A stretch of DNA of 8,841 nt from an uncultured Oscillospiraceae bacterium (GTDB lineage Bacteria; Bacillota; Clostridia; Oscillospirales; Oscillospiraceae), in assembly GCA_934561725.1 (NCBI GenBank), contig CAKTGW010000017.1, positions 1-8,841 of the forward strand. The letters run 5' to 3'. A program made the position numbers and the translations under genes. This document shows, piece by piece, positions 5,582 to 8,841 of the stretch (position 1 is its first letter; every line of letters starts with the position of its first letter). A model generated the notes under the pieces. It was not told the DNA's origin. It made no database searches and saw only the letters and a program-made list of their open reading frames with translations.

Positions 5582-6058
5582 ATGATCGCCAAATACAAAG
5601 AATTCATGCTGGGCATCGGCATAACGCTTCTCGCCCTGATCTACGGCTATGCCGCCACACATATACAGGTGCGTGTAGCAACGGCAATCGGCCCGCAATA
5701 CATTCCCTACGGACTCGCCGGACTCTGTCTTATCCTCGGCATTGCCCAGATGGTCGTAGGCTGGAATAAGGCAAAGGATTATGACAGCGAGGCCCATCCC
5801 GCAGAGAACAAAGACGGAAAGGCTGTCCTGCTGGTCTTTATCGCGCTGGCCCTTTATGTTGCCACTCTGAAGTCCATCGGCTTCCTGATCACCACCACCG
5901 TTCTCTGCTTTGTGCTCCAGATCCTGCTCTGCCCCAAAGCAAAGCGCCGCTACGTGCTGTTTGCCGTTGTGGCCGTTGTCTCTACCGTTATCGTTTACTA
6001 TCTGTTCCGTTCAGGTCTCGGCCTTATGCTCCCGGCCGGCATCCTGAAGTTTCTGTAA
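5582..6058 (+). CDS. tctB: Tripartite tricarboxylate transporter, small membrane subunit (TctB family)
   Basis: The product has 158 residues, normal for TctB. ATG 5582 is preceded by GGCAGGAG ending 4 nt away, a somewhat short spacing; a TTG at 5561 in the same frame has no ribosome binding site. Hydrophobic segments suggest four transmembrane helices: about residues 8-27, 42-61, 81-99 with 100-120 close behind, and 125-150. A charged loop rich in Asp, Glu and Lys (about 63-78) separates the second and third. Sequence conservation in TctB is low, so the call rests on size, topology and its place between TctC and TctA genes. TctB is needed for transport by the TctA pore but its precise role is not well defined. 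The gene is 18 bp before tctA, so the two are translated from one mRNA. Confidence 0.9.
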   Translation: MIAKYKEFMLGIGITLLALIYGYAATHIQVRVATAIGPQYIPYGLAGLCLILGIAQMVVGWNKAKDYDSEAHPAENKDGKAVLLVFIALALYVATLKSIGFLITTTVLCFVLQILLCPKAKRRYVLFAVVAVVSTVIVYYLFRSGLGLMLPAGILKFL

Positions 6059-6076
6059 TCAGAGAGGAGAATACAT

Positions 6077-7594
6077 ATGCAACTGTTCATTCAAGGTCTG
6101 ATCTCGCTTTGTAATCCCCTCTGCATGGGTCTTATCTTCGCCGGCGTTGTGGTCGGTATCATCTTCGGCTCCATGCCCGGCCTGTCTGCCACCATGGCAG
6201 TGGCACTGTTTCTTCCCATTACCTACGGCATGGAAGCGATTCCTTCCTTTGCGCTCATGATGGGCCTGTATATCGGCGCCATCTCCGGTGGCCTGATCAC
6301 CGCTATTCTGATCAAGATCCCCGGCACTCCCTCCTCTGTAGCCACCTGTTGGGACGGCAATCCCATGGTGCTGCGGGGGGAGGGCATGAAGGCGCTGGGC
6401 AGCGGCATCGTTTTCTCCTTCCTGGGTACGGTGCTCAGTATTCTCGCACTGATTTTCATCGCCCCCACCTTGGCCAAGATCGCCACAAGCTTCGGATTTT
6501 TTGAATATTTTGCTGTCTCCTTTTTCTCCCTGACCATGATCTCCACACTGGCCAGCGGCTCCATGATCAAGGGCCTGTTTTCCGGTGTACTGGGCTTTAT
6601 GTTTGCCACTGTGGGCATTGCGCCCATTGATGCCACGGTCCGCTTTACCTTTGGCTATAAGGGCCTGATGGGCGGCTTCTCCACGCTGCCCGTACTCATC
6701 GGCCTGTTTGCCGTAGCCGAGCTGCTCAACGCCGCTCAGCAGGCCAAGTTTGACAATGGCTTTACGATCACCGCCCCCAACACCAAGGGCGTTAAGGGCT
6801 TCGGCTTCAGCATGAAGGAATTCCGGGAGCAGCTCCCCAACTTCTTCCGCTCTTCCCTGATCGGTATCGGCATCGGTATTCTGCCCGGTATCGGCGGCGG
6901 TACATCCAACATTCTCGCCTATGTTGTGGCCAAGAATCAGTCCAAGCACCCCGAGCTGTTCGGTACCGGCATCATGGATGGCGTCGTTGCCTCCGAGAGC
7001 TCCAACAACGCCTCTATCGGCGGTGCAATGATCCCTCTGCTCACTCTGGGCATTCCCGGCGATGCCGTTACCGCCATTCTGCTGGGCGGCTTTACGCTCC
7101 ATGAGCTGACGCCCGGCCCCCTGCTCTTTACCGACCATGCAGATCTGGTCTACGCGATCTTCGCCGCTATGGTCATCGCTTCTGTCATGATGATCCTGGT
7201 TGAATTCTACGGTCTGCGTATTTTTGTAAAGATCCTGGCCGTTCCCAAGCACGTGCTGCTGGCCGTGGTCTTCACTCTCTGCGCCGTGGGCGCCTATGGC
7301 AACTCCAGCCGCGTCTTTGACGTAGGTGCCGTGCTGCTGTTCGGCGTGATCGGCTATATGTTCAGCTGCTTCAACATTCCCTCTGCACCATTCATCCTCG
7401 GCTTTATTCTGGGCGGTACTGCAGAGACCTATCTGCGCCGCGGCCTGATGCTCTCCAAGGGCAACTGGATGCCCTTTATCACCAAGCCGATCTCTTGTGC
7501 CTTTATCATTCTGTCCCTCTGTGTGATCGGCTTTACCGTATACCGCGAGCTGCACGCCTATTATTCCAGAAAAAAGCAGACAGCCACAAAGTAA
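6077..7594 (+). CDS. tctA: Tripartite tricarboxylate transporter, large permease subunit (TctA family)
   Basis: At 505 residues this is the full family length. ATG 6077 follows GAGAGGAG with 7 nt spacing. The protein is almost entirely hydrophobic, with about ten to twelve membrane segments. Conserved TctA signatures are GSMPGLSATMAVALFLP (31-47), its internal counterpart LPGIGGGTSNILAY (269-282), and the GIPGDAVTAILLGG motif (325-338) followed by LTPGPLLF. The two Gly/Pro-rich motifs sit in the two halves of the permease and are thought to line the substrate path. It forms the cytoplasmic-membrane channel that, with TctB, takes organic acids from the TctC lipoprotein. The next gene starts 13 bp after its stop with an AAGGAGG that overlaps the TAA, so import and the first catabolic steps are co-expressed. 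Confidence 0.97.
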   Translation: MQLFIQGLISLCNPLCMGLIFAGVVVGIIFGSMPGLSATMAVALFLPITYGMEAIPSFALMMGLYIGAISGGLITAILIKIPGTPSSVATCWDGNPMVLRGEGMKALGSGIVFSFLGTVLSILALIFIAPTLAKIATSFGFFEYFAVSFFSLTMISTLASGSMIKGLFSGVLGFMFATVGIAPIDATVRFTFGYKGLMGGFSTLPVLIGLFAVAELLNAAQQAKFDNGFTITAPNTKGVKGFGFSMKEFREQLPNFFRSSLIGIGIGILPGIGGGTSNILAYVVAKNQSKHPELFGTGIMDGVVASESSNNASIGGAMIPLLTLGIPGDAVTAILLGGFTLHELTPGPLLFTDHADLVYAIFAAMVIASVMMILVEFYGLRIFVKILAVPKHVLLAVVFTLCAVGAYGNSSRVFDVGAVLLFGVIGYMFSCFNIPSAPFILGFILGGTAETYLRRGLMLSKGNWMPFITKPISCAFIILSLCVIGFTVYRELHAYYSRKKQTATK

Positions 7595-7607
7595 GGAGGA
7601 ATCGACC

Positions 7608-7946
7608 ATGCCCGAACGCGGCAAGCTGTACGTTGTCTCTGCCAGAGACAACGTGGCTACAGCGCTGGAGGATCTCCCCGCCGGCCCGGCTCAGGTGCTG
7701 GGCGCTGCGGCACAGACAGAGCTCCACGTCCGCACCGCACTCCGGCAGGGACACAAGGCCGCCCTCCGGGATATTGCCGCCGGAGCCGACGTCATCAAAT
7801 ACGGTGCTGTGATCGGCCGGGCAACCGCCGATATCCGTGCCGGAGAGTGGGTACATGTGCACAATATCGCCAGCCGGTATGATACCCGTTCCGCCGGTGC
7901 GATTGATCCCCGCACAGGAAAGGTTTTGGATACGCATTATGAATGA
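7608..7946 (+). CDS. UxaA-family dehydratase/lyase, small SAF-domain subunit
   Basis: A 112-residue protein starting at ATG 7608, with AAGGAGG at 7593-7599 (8 nt spacing). It consists of one SAF domain: NVATALEDLPAG at 15-26, the GHKAALRDI motif at 48-56, VIKYGAVIGRATADI at 62-76 and GEWVHVHNI at 79-87. In altronate dehydratase (UxaA) and galactarate dehydratase (GarD) this domain is the N-terminal part of one long chain. Here it is a separate gene, as in (2R)-sulfolactate sulfo-lyase (SuyA with SuyB) and many split UxaA-like dehydratases. It should assemble with the large subunit encoded by the next gene, whose start overlaps its last 8 bases. By analogy the enzyme eliminates water, or another beta-leaving group, from a 2-hydroxy acid to give a 2-oxo acid. 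Family is secure; the substrate is unknown. Confidence 0.92.
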   Translation: MPERGKLYVVSARDNVATALEDLPAGPAQVLGAAAQTELHVRTALRQGHKAALRDIAAGADVIKYGAVIGRATADIRAGEWVHVHNIASRYDTRSAGAIDPRTGKVLDTHYE

Positions 7947-8841
7947 TACTGCTGAAATCTGCACCGAGCTCGCCCAGGCAAGCTGGCCCGCTTATCTGCG
8001 TGCGGACGGCCGGCTGGGCATACGGAATAAGGTGCTGATCATTTACACTGTAGAATGCGCGTCGCACGTGGCCAGACATATTGCCTCTGAGCTGGGCATG
8101 GAGGACGTGGACGTGCTGGGCTTTTATGGCTGCTGCGACAACGCCTATGCCGTGCGCATGCTCATCGCCATGATCCGTCACCCAAATGTCGGCGCTGTCC
8201 TAACCGTAGGGCTGGGCTGTGAATATGTTCAGGCGGACCGTCTGCGGGATATTGCTCTGGCCGGAGGAAAGCCTGCCGAGAGCATGCTGATCCAGCAGTG
8301 CGGCGGCACCCGCAGCTCTATTGACCGCGGCAAAGCCAGCGTACTGAATCTGCTCCGGCAGATCCGGAATGTTCCCAGAAAAAGCATGACCGTGGCCGAC
8401 CTTGTCATCGGCGCAGAGTGCGGCGGCTCTGACTTCACCTCCGGGCTGGCCGGAAACGCCGTCGTGGGACATATGTTCGACCTGCTGGTGGATCTGGGCG
8501 GCACCGCTGTCTTTGAGGAGATCATGGAGGCCGTGGGCCTGCGGGATTACCTTACCGGCCGGGCTGCCACACCGGAGCTGGCTGTCCGCATCGGCCACGC
8601 CTACGACAAAATGGTTGAGCACTGCAAAAGCATCCATCAGTACGGCATCTCTCCCGGCAATTTCATGGGCGGCCTGTCCACAATTGAGGAAAAAAGCATG
8701 GGTGCCGTAGTCAAAAGCGGCACCCGTCCCATCAGCGGACTGACTAAGGTCTCAGTCCCTCCGGCATCCAAAGGTCTTTGGCTGCTGGACAGTGTGCCGG
8801 ATCCCTATTTCACCAGCTTTGGAAAAACCAACCCCAACGAC
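7939..8841 (+). CDS. UxaA-family dehydratase/lyase, large catalytic subunit (3' end outside the window)
   Basis: The frame stays open from ATG 7939 to the right edge, giving 301 residues of a subunit usually about 380-400 long. The ATG overlaps the end of the SAF gene by 8 bp and has only a weak, distant GGAAAGG, so translation is probably coupled. Family landmarks are GRLGIRNKVLIIYTVECASHVA (24-45), the cysteine motifs GLGCEYVQ (91-98), QQCGGT (119-124) and GAECGGSD (158-165), and SIEEKSMG/KSGTRPI-type signatures near 250-270, here TIEEKSMGAVVKSGTRPI. These match the UxaA C-terminal domain of altronate and galactarate dehydratases and the SuyB subunit of sulfolactate sulfo-lyase, which are metal-dependent lyases. 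With the SAF subunit it probably converts an imported hydroxy-acid to an oxo-acid. The sequence visible here does not distinguish a dehydratase from a sulfo-lyase. Confidence 0.93.
   Translation, partial: MNDTAEICTELAQASWPAYLRADGRLGIRNKVLIIYTVECASHVARHIASELGMEDVDVLGFYGCCDNAYAVRMLIAMIRHPNVGAVLTVGLGCEYVQADRLRDIALAGGKPAESMLIQQCGGTRSSIDRGKASVLNLLRQIRNVPRKSMTVADLVIGAECGGSDFTSGLAGNAVVGHMFDLLVDLGGTAVFEEIMEAVGLRDYLTGRAATPELAVRIGHAYDKMVEHCKSIHQYGISPGNFMGGLSTIEEKSMGAVVKSGTRPISGLTKVSVPPASKGLWLLDSVPDPYFTSFGKTNPND

Noticed and set aside
6059..7651. A 530-codon open frame antisense to tctA
   Set aside because: The translation is a low-complexity Gly/His/Asp/Gln-rich product typical of the reverse complement of a membrane protein gene; tctA on the plus strand has clear motifs and a ribosome binding site.
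1..8841. CRISPR arrays, tRNA or rRNA genes, insertion sequences, prophage or defence genes
   Set aside because: No regularly spaced repeats, tRNA-like cloverleaf, transposase motifs or terminal inverted repeats were seen; every sizeable region is explained by catabolic, transport or regulatory genes.

Overview
The window looks like chromosomal DNA from a Gram-positive, probably anaerobic member of the Clostridia (Oscillospiraceae-like is my best guess). The evidence is GC-rich coding sequence with AT-rich intergenic stretches, strong AGGAGG-type ribosome binding sites before almost every gene, one TTG start, a Firmicute-style lipoprotein, and a sigma-54 activator with a PrpR_N sensor. The taxonomic placement is inference; no rRNA or marker gene is present.

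Layout. (1) 1-368, minus strand: 5' part of an HpcH/HpaI-family class II pyruvate aldolase that runs off the left edge. (2) 369-512: a compact divergent control region in which a minus-strand promoter for the aldolase and a plus-strand promoter for the LysR gene have overlapping -10 boxes, next to a T-N11-A dyad suited to a LysR protein. (3) 513-3334: two regulators in tandem, a LysR-type regulator and a sigma-54-dependent activator with PrpR_N, PAS, AAA+ and Fis-type HTH domains, 14 bp apart and closed by an intrinsic terminator. (4) 3335-3654: a gene-free control region holding that terminator, a TGTTGCA-N7-TGCAACA dyad (candidate activator site), an AT-rich dyad, a very good -24/-12 sigma-54 promoter and a leader hairpin. 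(5) 3655 to the right edge: a six-gene plus-strand operon encoding a PIG-L/LmbE-fold enzyme resembling the 4-oxalomesaconate hydratase GalB, a complete tripartite tricarboxylate transporter in the order TctC-TctB-TctA, and a two-subunit UxaA/SuyAB-type dehydratase or lyase (small SAF subunit plus large subunit, the latter cut by the window end).

How it fits together. The simplest reading is an inducible catabolic locus for a di- or tricarboxylic hydroxy-acid. TctCBA imports it, the UxaA-type enzyme removes water (or another beta-leaving group), the GalB-like enzyme adds water to an unsaturated oxo-acid, and the divergent aldolase cleaves the product to pyruvate plus an oxo-acid. The sigma-54 activator most likely drives the operon from the -24/-12 promoter, while the LysR protein most likely controls the aldolase and itself from the divergent region. 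The substrate cannot be read from the sequence. The combination of a GalB-like hydratase with a UxaA-type dehydratase and a Tct transporter, without any ring-cleaving dioxygenase in view, is the most interesting aspect.
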